DNA from: Microbacterium oleivorans NBRC 103075
GTDB taxonomy: Bacteria > Actinomycetota > Actinomycetes > Actinomycetales > Microbacteriaceae
Reading direction: 5' to 3'
Assembly (NCBI RefSeq): GCF_001552475.1
Contig: NZ_BCRG01000004.1
Span: 1 to 64,000, forward strand
DNA length: 64,000 bases
This document shows, piece after piece, positions 1 through 8,607 of the stretch. Positions within the stretch are counted from its first letter, which is position 1. Every line of letters begins with the position of its first letter. The translations under genes were made by a program, and so were the position numbers. The notes beneath the pieces are model-generated. The model saw nothing but the letters and a program-made list of their open reading frames with translations. It was not told where the DNA came from and searched no databases.

Positions 1-388
1 TCTCTGCCGGCAGCGTCATCCCGGCATCCACGATCGCCCGCACATGCTCCCGGACGATCCGCCCCGACTCCCAGGCGGTCACAGCCGCAGGAAACCCTTC
101 GATGATCGTCCGCGCCTCGCCGATCCGGCGTTGCACGGTGCGGTCGGTCGTGCGGAGGACCCCGCCGACCTCGGCTGCGATCGACCGCAGGGCCATGTCG
201 TGGAGCCGCACTTTCGCGTTCTGTTGCACCGCCTGTTCTTCTGCGAGGCGCCCGGCCGCAGCCAGTACGCGCAGCTCGGCGATCTGCGCGGCAGCGACCT
301 GGCGCGCGACGTCCGAGACGTCCGCGACGATGCCCGCCAGAGCGGCGAGATAGTTCTCGCCACCGGGGGTTTCCGTCGCTTCCGTCAT
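1..388 (-). CDS. DUF222/HNH endonuclease-type protein, N-terminal part
   Basis: The reading frame is open to the left edge, so only the first 129 residues are visible. The protein starts MTEATETPGG and contains a long helical stretch with TTDRTVQRRIGEA and EGFPAAVTAWESGRI, which is the look of DUF222, the N-terminal domain of a large actinobacterial family that usually ends in an HNH nuclease domain. The HNH part would lie outside the window, so nuclease activity is only expected from the family. These genes are abundant in Microbacteriaceae and their role is not settled. The ATG lies at the right end of the frame and nothing upstream extends it. Confidence 0.75.
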   Translation of the reverse strand, partial: MTEATETPGGENYLAALAGIVADVSDVARQVAAAQIAELRVLAAAGRLAEEQAVQQNAKVRLHDMALRSIAAEVGGVLRTTDRTVQRRIGEARTIIEGFPAAVTAWESGRIVREHVRAIVDAGMTLPAE

Positions 389-522
389 GCCTCGACTCTC
401 GCACCAACCTCCGACATCGACTCGAGCCGGTCGGGGCGGGCGGGAGCGCACGGCCGGGCGACGGAAGCTCCTGCCTCCGTCCATTCCTCGCGGTACCCGA
501 CGGCGCCCCTTAGGTTGAAGGA

Positions 523-675
523 ATGATCAAGGCCTATATCGTGCTTTTGCTCGTCGGTGGGCTAGCCGTGGTGCTGTCACTGGGCGGCGGGCTGATCGTC
601 GCCGCCGTCGGAACCGCGGGAATTGCGGCGGGGCTCACGCTCATCGGCGTGGAACTCCGCTCTCCCAGTCGCTGA
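523..675 (+). CDS. small hydrophobic membrane protein, 50 aa
   Basis: A short frame starts with ATG after the purine-rich GTTGAAGGA. Residues 5 to 44 are almost continuously hydrophobic and Gly/Ala/Val-rich, enough for one or two membrane helices, and the tail ends ELRSPSR. No family is recognised. It lies just upstream of the DUF1905 gene with a 13-bp gap, so the two may be co-transcribed. The start and ribosome site make it plausible, but no function can be assigned. Confidence 0.5.
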   Translation: MIKAYIVLLLVGGLAVVLSLGGGLIVAAVGTAGIAAGLTLIGVELRSPSR

Positions 676-688
676 CCCGAGAGAACCC

Positions 689-979
689 ATGCCCTCTGAA
701 CCCGTTGCGCTCGACCACACCTTCACCGCCCCGATCGGGGTGGAGGTGAAAGGTGAGACGTGGGCCTGTGTCGAGATGCCCGGTTCGGCGGAGTTCTTCG
801 GAACCGGCCGCTCCGTCCGGGTCGATCTGACCGTCGATGATGTCGAGATGCCGAACGTCGGGCTGATGGTGACGGGGACGGGCGGTCACATGGTCTCTCT
901 GAACGCCGCGATCCGACGCAAGCTCGGGAAGGGCATCGGAGACATGGTCACTGTTCACCTGACCCGCCGCCTCAGGTAG
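689..979 (+). CDS. DUF1905 family protein
   Basis: The 96-residue product begins MPSEPVALDHTFTAPI and is a compact beta-rich protein. The pattern FTAPIGVEVKGETWACVEMP followed by VDDVEMPNVGLMVTGTG, SLNAAIRRKLGKG and GDMVTVHL matches DUF1905, small proteins sometimes fused to YdeI/OmpD-associated domains. The biochemical role of the family is unknown. The ATG at the given start is preferred over an upstream in-frame start because it restores the usual family length and removes an Arg/Ser-rich extension. Confidence 0.75.
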   Translation: MPSEPVALDHTFTAPIGVEVKGETWACVEMPGSAEFFGTGRSVRVDLTVDDVEMPNVGLMVTGTGGHMVSLNAAIRRKLGKGIGDMVTVHLTRRLR

Positions 980-1059
980 GTCAACCCCCGAAGCCTGGGC
1001 GGATGCGCCAGCTAGCGTGGAGCGTCCCGGCTCTGGCTGGGCAGGGCGAGGGGGGACAC

Positions 1060-1848
1060 GTGAGAAGAACGCACGAGGCGACCGTCGATGAGGTGACGGT
1101 CGACGGACGGGTCTTCCGCGTCGTGCGCTCTCATCATCCCTCTGCGACGCGCACTTTCCTCCTCGTGCACGGGATCGGGATGTCGCATCGATATCTGCGT
1201 CGCCTGCACACGGCATTCGCGCGCACGGATTCGGTCGTATCGATTGATCTGCCCGGGTTCGGAGGGACGCCGAAGCCCGGCGCCGACCTCGATGTCTCCG
1301 CCATGGCCGCGGCGATTGCGGGACTGCTCGACCACCTCCGCCTGCAGGACGTCATCGCTGTCGGGCACTCGATGGGGAGCCAGTGGGTGGTCGAACTCGC
1401 GGTCCAGCGACCCGACCTGGTCAGCCGCGTCGTCGCCATGGGGCCCGTGGCGGACGATCGACACCGGACGGCGTTCGCGCAAGCCCGCGCGCTCGCTCTC
1501 GACGTGTTCGGCGAGTCACCGCGCGCGAACTGGCTCGTGCTGACCGACTACGTGCGGTGCGGCGTCCCCTGGTATCTGAGCCAGCTGCGTCACATGGTCG
1601 CGTACCCCGTCGAAAAGCGTGCCCGCATGCTGACGAGGCCGCTACTGGTCCTTCGCGGTGCGCGCGACCCGATCGCGGGGCTGGCCTGGTGTCGGCGACT
1701 CGCTGACGCTGCTTCGGATGCCGCGGTCGTCGAGATCCCCGGCAGCTGCCACGTCGTCCAAGACAGAGCTCCCCGGGCGGTGGTCGGCGCAGTCGAGGCA
1801 TTCCTTGCTACGCGCGCGCGGCCCCGCTCGCGACCGGCGACCCCTTGA
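1060..1848 (+). CDS. alpha/beta-hydrolase fold protein
   Basis: The 262-residue protein has the serine-hydrolase core: an oxyanion HG pair at about residues 37-38 (LLVHGIGMS), the nucleophile elbow GHSMGS with Ser near 104, an Asp in GARDPIAGL and a His in GSCHVVQD. The order is that of esterases and C-C hydrolases, and the substrate cannot be told. The GTG start is chosen because GAGGGGGG lies 5 bases upstream, whereas the in-frame ATG further upstream has no ribosome site. Its stop overlaps the TTG start of the next hydrolase gene, so the two form an operon. Confidence 0.8.
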   Translation: MRRTHEATVDEVTVDGRVFRVVRSHHPSATRTFLLVHGIGMSHRYLRRLHTAFARTDSVVSIDLPGFGGTPKPGADLDVSAMAAAIAGLLDHLRLQDVIAVGHSMGSQWVVELAVQRPDLVSRVVAMGPVADDRHRTAFAQARALALDVFGESPRANWLVLTDYVRCGVPWYLSQLRHMVAYPVEKRARMLTRPLLVLRGARDPIAGLAWCRRLADAASDAAVVEIPGSCHVVQDRAPRAVVGAVEAFLATRARPRSRPATP

Positions 1849-2534
1849 TCGCGCTGCTCAGGAGTGCCGGCTGGTGGGCCCGGGACTATCTTTACGCGGC
1901 GGTGTGGCAGATCCGCGCGACGTTGAACCGGACCGACCCGCGCACCTTCTCCGACGGGGACCGCACGCCCATCGTCATCCTCCCTGGTGTCTACGAAACC
2001 TGGCAGTTCATGTACCCGCTCATCACGGCGATGCATGACCGCGGACATCCCGTTCACGTCGTCCAGGTGCTGCACCGCAATCGCCGTCCGGTCGACGAAG
2101 CGGCCGCCCGCGTCATCGACTACCTCGAGGCGAACGATCTCCACGGCTGCGTGCTGCTCGCGCACAGCAAGGGCGGACTGGTCGGTAAGCGTGCGATGGT
2201 GCTCGACGCGGATGCCGGGAGGGCCGCCCGCATGCTCGCTGTCGCGACACCCTTCGGCGGGTCGCGCTACGGGGGGCTCATGGTGTTGCCGTCGCTGCGG
2301 ATCTTCTCGCCGAGAAGCGCGACGATCCTCGCCCTGGCGAAAGAGCACGAGGTGAACGCTCGGATCGTCTCGATCTACGGGGAGTTCGACCCGCACATCC
2401 CCGAAGGCAGCGAGCTGCCTGGCGCCGCCAAGAACGTGCGGCTCGACACCGGCGGGCACTTCCGTGTCCTCGCTGACCCACGCGTCATCGGCGAGCTGGT
2501 CGCGCTGTCAGAAGAGTCGGGTCAGAATCGCTGA
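1845..2534 (+). CDS. alpha/beta hydrolase, lipase-like
   Basis: The 229-residue protein resembles PGAP1/lipase-class hydrolases. It has an early VILPGVYETW segment in the oxyanion region, the nucleophile motif LLAHSKGGL with Ser near residue 108, an Asp in YGEFDPHIP and a His in DTGGHFRVL. It starts with TTG overlapping the stop codon of the upstream hydrolase (TTGA). The N-terminus LLRSAGWWARDYLYAAVW is amphipathic and could touch the membrane. Substrate unknown. Confidence 0.75.
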   Translation: MIALLRSAGWWARDYLYAAVWQIRATLNRTDPRTFSDGDRTPIVILPGVYETWQFMYPLITAMHDRGHPVHVVQVLHRNRRPVDEAAARVIDYLEANDLHGCVLLAHSKGGLVGKRAMVLDADAGRAARMLAVATPFGGSRYGGLMVLPSLRIFSPRSATILALAKEHEVNARIVSIYGEFDPHIPEGSELPGAAKNVRLDTGGHFRVLADPRVIGELVALSEESGQNR

Positions 2535-2757
2535 ATCTCGCGATGTCAGGCCACGCCCTGCGCGACCAGTACGTCGTCGATGAAGGCGTAGACCGGCTGC
2601 GGGCGGAATCCCGCAAAGAACACGCTCCGGTGCTTCTCGATGCGGACAGAATGACGCTCCTGATGGCCGACGAAGAAGGCCCACGTCAGCCTAGATGTGA
2701 CGACCTCGCGCGTGCGGGGCCGCCGCGCTCGCGAGTGCGTGGTCGCAGTCCGACGAG

Positions 2758-3948
2758 TCAGTCTTCGGCGTCGATGACCTCCCACTCGCCGAAGAGCCGG
2801 AATCCGGCGGCTTTCGCGAGGGCGACGGACGCCGTGTTGTCGAGCTGGCACCGATACTGCGGTTCGTATCCGCGCGCGATCGCTGCGGCGCTCATCGCTC
2901 GCACGGTCGCCCGCGCAAGACCCTGTCCGCGGTAGTCCGGGAGGGTGATGACGCCCAGGTCAGCCAGGCGACTGCCGCTCCACGGGTACATGCTCGCGGC
3001 GGACGCCAGCGTGTCACCCGCGAACGTTCCGAAGACGACCCAGTGGTCGAGTTCGACGAACGCCTCGTCGAGGTCGTCTTCGGGCGCTCGCGCGGTCAGC
3101 TCGGCGAAAGCCGCGGCGTCCGCCGCGGTGAGTTCGCGGGTTTCCGGGCGAGGCGCCTCGCTCCGAAGCGCGTCGCGCTCTGCGGCGGGCAGGTAGAAGA
3201 GATTGTCGGGGTCGTTGAGGGTGACGCCGGCGTCCTTCAGGCGTGCGAAGAGTTCCGGGCGCGAGATGTCGTCGCCGTCGCTCACCGAGAGGTGTTCGGC
3301 TTTCTCAGGCGAGACCGCGAGGATCGCCGGTCCGTCCTGGATGCGCAGAAGTGACACTGACCGATTCTCGGGAAGTCCAGGGTCGACCGCGATGACGACG
3401 TCCGCGCCAACGTGCGAACGGGCGACAGTGGGGATCCAGTGGTGGGAGACGGCTGTGGAGAACACCGGGACGTCCTTTCGGTTGAGGGCGGCACTCCGAA
3501 TCTCTTCCCGCGATCGGCTCGCGGGGTGAAGATGAGCCCGCAGCGCGTCGCGCTCCGCGTCGGAGAGGGGCTCGAGCGGGTAGCGGGTGGCATCCTCGCG
3601 GAATTCGTAGCCGTCGCCCGGCTGACGGGGGATGACGTGGAGGTGCGCATGCGGAGTGCCCTGGTCAGCATCCTCCCCGTTCGACATCACGAGGTTCGTC
3701 CCAGTCGTCGATGCCGCGAACACCGCGCGGACAGCGCGATCCGCGGCCTGCGCCACCAGGGCGAGCTCGGTCACCTCGTCTGCCGTGAGCGATGCGAGGT
3801 CGGGTGCGTGGCGGAGCGGGACGACCAGCACATGTCCGCGATTGATCGGATGCCGGTCGAGGACGGCGAGGACGCGCTCGCCGCGGGCGACGATGTCGAA
3901 GCCGTCCTCGGCGATGTTCTGGCAGAAGCTGCAGACGGCGTCACGCAT
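2758..3948 (-). CDS. HIT-domain hydrolase fused to a GNAT acetyltransferase
   Basis: The 396-residue protein has two clear parts. Residues 1 to about 115 form a HIT domain: CSFCQNI at the start, HPINRGHVLVVP, and the histidine triad H-A-H-L-H-V at residues 100-104. HIT proteins hydrolyse nucleotide phosphoramidates or dinucleotides. Roughly residues 250 to 396 form a GNAT fold with LGVITLPDYRGQGLARATV as the acetyl-CoA loop. The middle is uncharacterised. The ATG is chosen because the family starts at this CSFC segment. It is the second gene of an operon, 10 bp after the EamA exporter, so it may work on whatever that pump handles. Confidence 0.8.
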   Translation of the reverse strand: MRDAVCSFCQNIAEDGFDIVARGERVLAVLDRHPINRGHVLVVPLRHAPDLASLTADEVTELALVAQAADRAVRAVFAASTTGTNLVMSNGEDADQGTPHAHLHVIPRQPGDGYEFREDATRYPLEPLSDAERDALRAHLHPASRSREEIRSAALNRKDVPVFSTAVSHHWIPTVARSHVGADVVIAVDPGLPENRSVSLLRIQDGPAILAVSPEKAEHLSVSDGDDISRPELFARLKDAGVTLNDPDNLFYLPAAERDALRSEAPRPETRELTAADAAAFAELTARAPEDDLDEAFVELDHWVVFGTFAGDTLASAASMYPWSGSRLADLGVITLPDYRGQGLARATVRAMSAAAIARGYEPQYRCQLDNTASVALAKAAGFRLFGEWEVIDAED

Positions 3949-3958
3949 ACCCGTGAGA

Positions 3959-4837
3959 CTACGGCGAGGGCTCGTGCGGTTCGCGGCGCGCACCGTGTCG
4001 CACCGCCCCGCCGATGACGGTCGCGACGGATGCGAACACCAGCGCGACGCCGCCTGTCTGGGCCAGGGTGAGCGTCTCGTGCGCAACGAGACCGCCGATG
4101 GCGAGCGCGACGACCGGGCTCAAGAGTCCGAGGAAAGCGGGCACCCGCGTCGGCAGCGCGGCGATCCCTCGGAACCAGAGGGCGTAGGCGAGCGCGGTCC
4201 CGATGAGGCTGAGGTACGTGTACCCGGCGAGGTTGGTGACGGTGAGGGGCTGCGCGGGAAGCGGCTCGAAGGCGGCGGTGAGGGCGGCGAGGACGATGCC
4301 GCCCGCGACGAGTTGCCAGGCTGTCACCACGAGCGGAGGGTGCTCGCTCGCCCAGGCCTTCGCCAACACGACGCCGAGTGCCATCGACACCGCACCCAGC
4401 AAGGCGGCGGCGACTCCGATCCCATCCAGCCCACCCGCGGCCCGCAGGACGATGAGTGCGACACCGATCACCCCGGCGACTCCTGCAGCGACGACACGCC
4501 TCGTCAGCGTCTCGGCGAGCAGGCGAGAAGCGAGCACTGCCACCAGAAGGGGCTGGACGCCGCCGACCACCGCAGCGACGCCGCCGGGCAACCGGTCGGC
4601 GGCGACGAAGAGGAAGGCGAAGAACCCGGCGATGTTGAGCGCGCCGAGAACGGTCGATTTCCACCACCACGAACCCGCGGGAAGCCGCTGTCCGATGACG
4701 AGGAGCAGGATACCGGCGGGCAGGGCGCGCACGGTGGCGGTCAGAAGCGGGTGATCCGCGATGAGGAGGGCCGACGACGTGATGTACGTCGTGCCCCAGA
4801 GGATCGGAGCGACGGCGGTCACTGCCACCGCCGACAT
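3959..4837 (-). CDS. EamA/DMT-family transporter
   Basis: The 292-residue protein has about ten hydrophobic helices arranged as two repeated EamA halves, as in drug/metabolite exporters such as RhaT and YdcZ relatives. WGTTYITSSALLI opens the first half and TALAYALWFRGIAALPT lies late in the second. The substrate is not predictable. The ATG at MSAVAV is preferred over the upstream GTG because the latter would put a regulator operator inside the coding sequence. The gene is divergent from a MarR regulator and followed by the HIT-GNAT fusion. Confidence 0.85.
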   Translation of the reverse strand: MSAVAVTAVAPILWGTTYITSSALLIADHPLLTATVRALPAGILLLVIGQRLPAGSWWWKSTVLGALNIAGFFAFLFVAADRLPGGVAAVVGGVQPLLVAVLASRLLAETLTRRVVAAGVAGVIGVALIVLRAAGGLDGIGVAAALLGAVSMALGVVLAKAWASEHPPLVVTAWQLVAGGIVLAALTAAFEPLPAQPLTVTNLAGYTYLSLIGTALAYALWFRGIAALPTRVPAFLGLLSPVVALAIGGLVAHETLTLAQTGGVALVFASVATVIGGAVRHGARREPHEPSP

Positions 4838-4843
4838 GTTTTT

Positions 4844-4878
4844 GCTAAGCACTTAGCTAATATAGCTCACTGCTTAGC
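4844..4878. promoter_or_regulatory. paired palindromic operators between EamA and MarR genes
   Basis: Two near-palindromes of 14 bp lie in the divergent gap: GCTAAGCACTTAGC (4844-4857) and GCTCACTGCTTAGC (4865-4878). Their centres are 21 bp apart, two helical turns, so two dimers could bind the same face of the DNA. The sites cover the only space available for both promoters, which fits autoregulation by the adjacent MarR protein. Confidence 0.7.
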
Positions 4879-4892
4879 GATATGGTCGAGGG

Positions 4893-5372
4893 ATGGACCA
4901 CGTCGATCGCATCCTCGCCCAGTGGCGTCGAGCCCGGCCCGGTCTCGATGTGAGTCCGATGGCGGTGATCGGCCGTCTCGGCCGTGCCGCGGCCGTCGTC
5001 GATGCGAGACTCGCCGCGACCTTCGCGTCGCACGGCATCGATGCCGGGACGTTCGACGTGCTCGCGACGCTCGCACGTCAGGGTGAGCCTTTCAGGATCA
5101 CTCCCGCCGAGCTCGCCGCGGACGCCATGATCACCTCGAGCGCCGTCGCCCAGCGACTCAATCGCCTGGACCGGCTGGGCCTTGTGGTCCGCGAGCCGAA
5201 TCCCGACGACGGCCGCGGCAAGTTCGTTCGGCTGACCGACGCAGGGCGAGAGCTCCTCGACGCGGTGCTGCCGGATCATCTGGTGACCGAGCGGGAGATC
5301 CTCGCGCCGCTCTCGGTCGAGGAACGGGACACGCTCGCCGGGCTGCTCTCGAAGCTGGCCGGGGGAGGGTGA
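4893..5372 (+). CDS. MarR-family transcriptional regulator
   Basis: The 159-residue product has the MarR layout: an N-terminal dimerisation helix (PMAVIGRLGRAAAVVDARL), a winged helix-turn-helix (FRITPAELAADAMITSSAVAQ), then the wing with PNPDDGRGKFVRLTDAG, where the DDxR pattern is typical. A C-terminal helix completes the dimer. It is divergent from the EamA exporter and the HIT-GNAT gene, with two operators between them, so it probably represses that operon and itself and responds to the exported compound. Ligand unknown. Confidence 0.9.
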   Translation: MDHVDRILAQWRRARPGLDVSPMAVIGRLGRAAAVVDARLAATFASHGIDAGTFDVLATLARQGEPFRITPAELAADAMITSSAVAQRLNRLDRLGLVVREPNPDDGRGKFVRLTDAGRELLDAVLPDHLVTEREILAPLSVEERDTLAGLLSKLAGGG

Positions 5373-5384
5373 GGGCCGTGCCCG

Positions 5385-6635
5385 TCAGGCCAGCGCGTCG
5401 ACGATCGGGCGGAACTTCACCCGGGTCTCGAGCATCTCGGTCTCGGGATCGCTTCCCGCCACGATCCCGGCGCCGGCGTGCGCGATGAGCGGGATGTCAC
5501 TCCCGACATCCGTGTGCACATCGAACTGCGCACAGCGAAGCGCGATGGCCCACTCGCCGTCGCCCGCGGCGTCGATCCAGCCGACCGGACCGGCGTAGCG
5601 GCCGCGGTCGAACGGCTCGACGCGGCGGATCACCTCGAGCGCGGCCTGCGTCGGGGTGCCGGCCACCGCGGCGGTCGGGTGCAGCACCTCGACGAGGTCG
5701 AGCGACGACGCGCGGCCCGACAGTGTGCCCTCGACATCCGTCGCGAGATGCCAGACGTTCGGCAGTTTCAGCATGAACGGCTCAGGCTCGGCGACCAGTG
5801 CCGACGTGTGCCCCCGCAGCGAGGTGAGCACGCTCTGCACGGCGTACCGGTGTTCGTCGAGGTCCTTCAGGCTCGTCGCAAGGGCCAGGGATGCCGCGGT
5901 GTCGGCGTCGGCGTCAGCGCCGCGGGCGGCGGTTCCCGCCAGTACCCGCGCGGTCACGGTGCCGCCCGACACGGTGACGAGGGTCTCGGGGCTCGCCCCG
6001 ATCAGGCCGTCGACGGCGAAGGTCCACGTGTCGGGGTAGGCCGAGGTGAGGGCGCGCACGAGGCGTCGCAGATCTGAACCTGCCGGCACCGACCCGACCA
6101 GGTCGCGGGCGAGGACCACCTTGGCGACCTCGCCCGACGCGATCGCGTCGAGTCCGGCGCGCACCTCGCCCTGGTAGCCGTCGGGGGTGCAGGCTCCGGG
6201 CCCGACGGTGGCCGACCAGTGCGGACCGAAGGTGATGGATGCCGGTTGGGGCCGCTCGTCCTCGCCGTCGACGAAGACGTGGGTCACCCACGTGGTGTCG
6301 CCGCGACGGCCGATGATCATGCGGGGCACCGTCAGAGCGGCGCTCGCCGAGCTGTTCGCGGGGTCGAACGGGAGGGCCCCGAAGGCGATGAGGCCGGACC
6401 CCGGCATCCGGACCTTGTCGTCGATCTCCGCGGCGGCGGCGACGTCGCGCCACCACTCGGCCGCAGGTGCGCCCGCGGGCAGTTCGGCTGCACGGCCCAC
6501 TCCGATGAAGAGGTCTCCGCGCCGCGACCAGACCATCGGGTCGTCGGGCGACGCGTACGAGAGGGGCTCGTCGAGCTCCTCGATCCGGCGGGTGACGGCG
6601 TGCAGTCGGGGAGCGCCGAGCGCGGTCGAAGTCAC
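5385..6635 (-). CDS. menF: isochorismate synthase
   Basis: The 416-residue protein belongs to the chorismate-binding family. The C-terminal two-thirds hold the active-site segments KVVLARDLVG, GASPETLVTVSGG, AGTAARG, KDLDEHRYAVQSV, HPTAAVAGTP, GRYAGPVGW and AGAGIVAGSDPETE, in the order expected for MenF/EntC isochorismate synthases. It converts chorismate to isochorismate, the first committed step toward menaquinone. The neighbours menG and the polyprenyl diphosphate synthase support a menaquinone rather than a siderophore role. The start is GTG. It is transcribed away from menG with about 78 bp between. Confidence 0.9.
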   Translation of the reverse strand: MTSTALGAPRLHAVTRRIEELDEPLSYASPDDPMVWSRRGDLFIGVGRAAELPAGAPAAEWWRDVAAAAEIDDKVRMPGSGLIAFGALPFDPANSSASAALTVPRMIIGRRGDTTWVTHVFVDGEDERPQPASITFGPHWSATVGPGACTPDGYQGEVRAGLDAIASGEVAKVVLARDLVGSVPAGSDLRRLVRALTSAYPDTWTFAVDGLIGASPETLVTVSGGTVTARVLAGTAARGADADADTAASLALATSLKDLDEHRYAVQSVLTSLRGHTSALVAEPEPFMLKLPNVWHLATDVEGTLSGRASSLDLVEVLHPTAAVAGTPTQAALEVIRRVEPFDRGRYAGPVGWIDAAGDGEWAIALRCAQFDVHTDVGSDIPLIAHAGAGIVAGSDPETEMLETRVKFRPIVDALA

Positions 6636-6713
6636 CTCTTCAGCCTAATCCGGTGCCGGGCTGCGTGGCCCGAGGTCAGCCCGCCGGCATCCCGCCCCGA
6701 TTAGGCTCGACTC

Positions 6714-7460
6714 GTGACCGAACAGCCCTCCCACGTCCCGTCCACGCGCGCGGACCTCGGCAAAGACCCCGCGCGAGTCAGCGGGATGTTCGACGAGGTC
6801 GCACCCGCCTACGACCGCACCAACACGGTGCTCAGCCTCGGCAACGACAAGCTCTGGCGCGTGGCCACGACCCGGGCTGTCGCGCCCCGCCGCGGCCAGC
6901 GGATCCTCGACCTCGCCGCCGGAACCGGCGCGAGCTCGGTCTCGCTCGCCCGCTCGGGTGCGGACGTCGTCGCAGGTGACTTCTCGGCAGGGATGATCGC
7001 GGAGGGCAAGCGCCGGCACGGCGGCATCCCGAACCTGTCGTTCGTCGAAGCCGATGCGACTGTGCTCCCGTTCGCTGACGAGGAGTTCGACACCGTCACG
7101 ATCTCGTTCGGTCTCCGCAACGTCAACGACCCCGAGAAGGCGCTCCGCGAGATGCTCCGCGTCACGAAGCCGGGCGGGACGCTCGTGATCTGCGAGTTCT
7201 CCCACCCGCCGGCAGCTCTCATGCGCGGTCTCTACCGCTTCTACAACGACCGTGTCCTGCCGGTCGTCGCCCGCGCGTTCAGCTCGAACGCGGCAGCCTA
7301 CGACTACCTCAACGAGTCGATCCGCGACTGGCCCGATCAGCGCACTCTCGCCGGACGCATGCGCGAGGCGGGATGGGAGAAGGTCGCCTGGCGCGACCTC
7401 AGCTTCGGGATCGTCGCTCTCCACCGCGCCCGCAAGCCCGCCGCGCCGAACCAGGCGTAG
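6714..7460 (+). CDS. menG: demethylmenaquinone methyltransferase
   Basis: The 248-residue class I methyltransferase has the UbiE/MenG signatures: [18 protein letters not shown] near the N-terminus, the SAM loop LDLAAGTG at residues 65-72, and the later [10 protein letters not shown] segment. It methylates demethylmenaquinone with S-adenosylmethionine, the last step of menaquinone synthesis. The GTG start is placed at VTEQPSHVP. It is followed 23 bp later by the long-chain polyprenyl diphosphate synthase, which supplies the side chain, so the two probably share a transcript. Confidence 0.92.
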   Translation: MTEQPSHVPSTRADLGKDPARVSGMFDEVAPAYDRTNTVLSLGNDKLWRVATTRAVAPRRGQRILDLAAGTGASSVSLARSGADVVAGDFSAGMIAEGKRRHGGIPNLSFVEADATVLPFADEEFDTVTISFGLRNVNDPEKALREMLRVTKPGGTLVICEFSHPPAALMRGLYRFYNDRVLPVVARAFSSNAAAYDYLNESIRDWPDQRTLAGRMREAGWEKVAWRDLSFGIVALHRARKPAAPNQA

Positions 7461-7483
7461 GGCGCGACGGGTACGCTGGAGCC

Positions 7484-8545
7484 ATGACCCCCCGCCCCGG
7501 TACTCCGGGCTCGCAGATCGCGAGCCGACTCGGCGTCACCGAACGCATTTTCGTGGGCCCGCGCATGCGCAAGCTCCTCACCACGGTGGAAGAAGGCCTC
7601 GACCTCGTCGAAGAGCGTCTCGCCGGTGAGTTGAAGGTCGGCGACTCGCTCGCCGACGTCACGTCCCGCTACCTCTACGAGGCCGGCGGTAAGCGGATGC
7701 GGCCGATGCTGGCGATCCTGACCGCGCAGCTCGGCTCCGGGGTCACCGACGACGTCCTCGCCGGTGCCACCGCACTCGAGATGACCCACCTCGGCTCGCT
7801 GTACCACGACGACGTCATGGACGAAGCGGACCGCCGGCGAGGCGTCCCGAGCGCGCACGCCGTGTGGGGCAACAACGTCGCCATCCTGACCGGCGATCTG
7901 CTGTTCTCCCGCGCGAGCCAGCTCATGGCTCAGGTGGGCGAGCGCGCGATCCGTCTGCAGGCCGACACGTTCGAACGCCTCGTCCTGGGGCAGATGCACG
8001 AGACGGTCGGCGCTCAGCCCGGTGACGACCCGGTCGAGTTCTACCTGCAGGTCCTCAGCGACAAGACGGGTTCGCTCATCGCGGCCGCGGCCGAGACGGG
8101 TGTCGTCTTCTCCGATGCCTCCGACGACTACGCCGCGCCCGTGCGCGAATTCGGCGAGCGGATCGGCGTCGCCTTCCAGCTTCTCGACGACGTCATCGAC
8201 CTCTCGGCCGATCCCGCCGAGACGGGCAAGGTTCCCGGCACCGATCTTCGCGCCGGCGTCCCGACCATGCCTTACCTCCTGCTCGGACGGGCGACCGACC
8301 CGGCGTCGCAGGCGCTGAAGGTCACGATCGACGAGGGCGTCGCGCGCATCTCGGACGGCGCCGACCCGGCGATTCTCGACCAGCCGCTCGCGCAATTGCG
8401 TGTGCACCCGGCGACCGAGGCGACCCGCCAGCTCGCCCACGAGTGGTCCGACCGCGCCGTTGCGGCTCTCGCACCGCTTCCCGACGGACTCGTACGCGAG
8501 GCGCTGACCCGCTTCGCTCAGGTCGTCGTCGACCGCTCCAGCTGA
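7484..8545 (+). CDS. long-chain trans-polyprenyl diphosphate synthase
   Basis: The 353-residue all-helical protein carries both Asp-rich motifs of trans-prenyltransferases: the first in LYHDDVMDEADRRRG (residues 109-113) and the second in FQLLDDVIDLS (235-239), plus EAGGKRMRP and KTGSLI. The enzyme adds isopentenyl units to an allylic diphosphate to build the menaquinone side chain. Placement directly after menG supports that role. Chain length cannot be read with certainty. The ATG at MTPRPGTPGS is chosen over an earlier in-frame start inside menG. Confidence 0.9.
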   Translation: MTPRPGTPGSQIASRLGVTERIFVGPRMRKLLTTVEEGLDLVEERLAGELKVGDSLADVTSRYLYEAGGKRMRPMLAILTAQLGSGVTDDVLAGATALEMTHLGSLYHDDVMDEADRRRGVPSAHAVWGNNVAILTGDLLFSRASQLMAQVGERAIRLQADTFERLVLGQMHETVGAQPGDDPVEFYLQVLSDKTGSLIAAAAETGVVFSDASDDYAAPVREFGERIGVAFQLLDDVIDLSADPAETGKVPGTDLRAGVPTMPYLLLGRATDPASQALKVTIDEGVARISDGADPAILDQPLAQLRVHPATEATRQLAHEWSDRAVAALAPLPDGLVREALTRFAQVVVDRSS

Positions 8546-8607
8546 TCACCCGGCGGACACGCCGCTTCTTCGTCACGCCCGCTCGCGGGCTCTCGGAAAG
8601 GACACCC

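Noticed and set aside
2546..2757. Leftward frame with GHQERHSVRIEKHRSVFFAG next to the HIT-GNAT gene
   Set aside because: There is no suitable start codon and the coding signal is short. It may be a remnant, but it cannot be supported as a gene.
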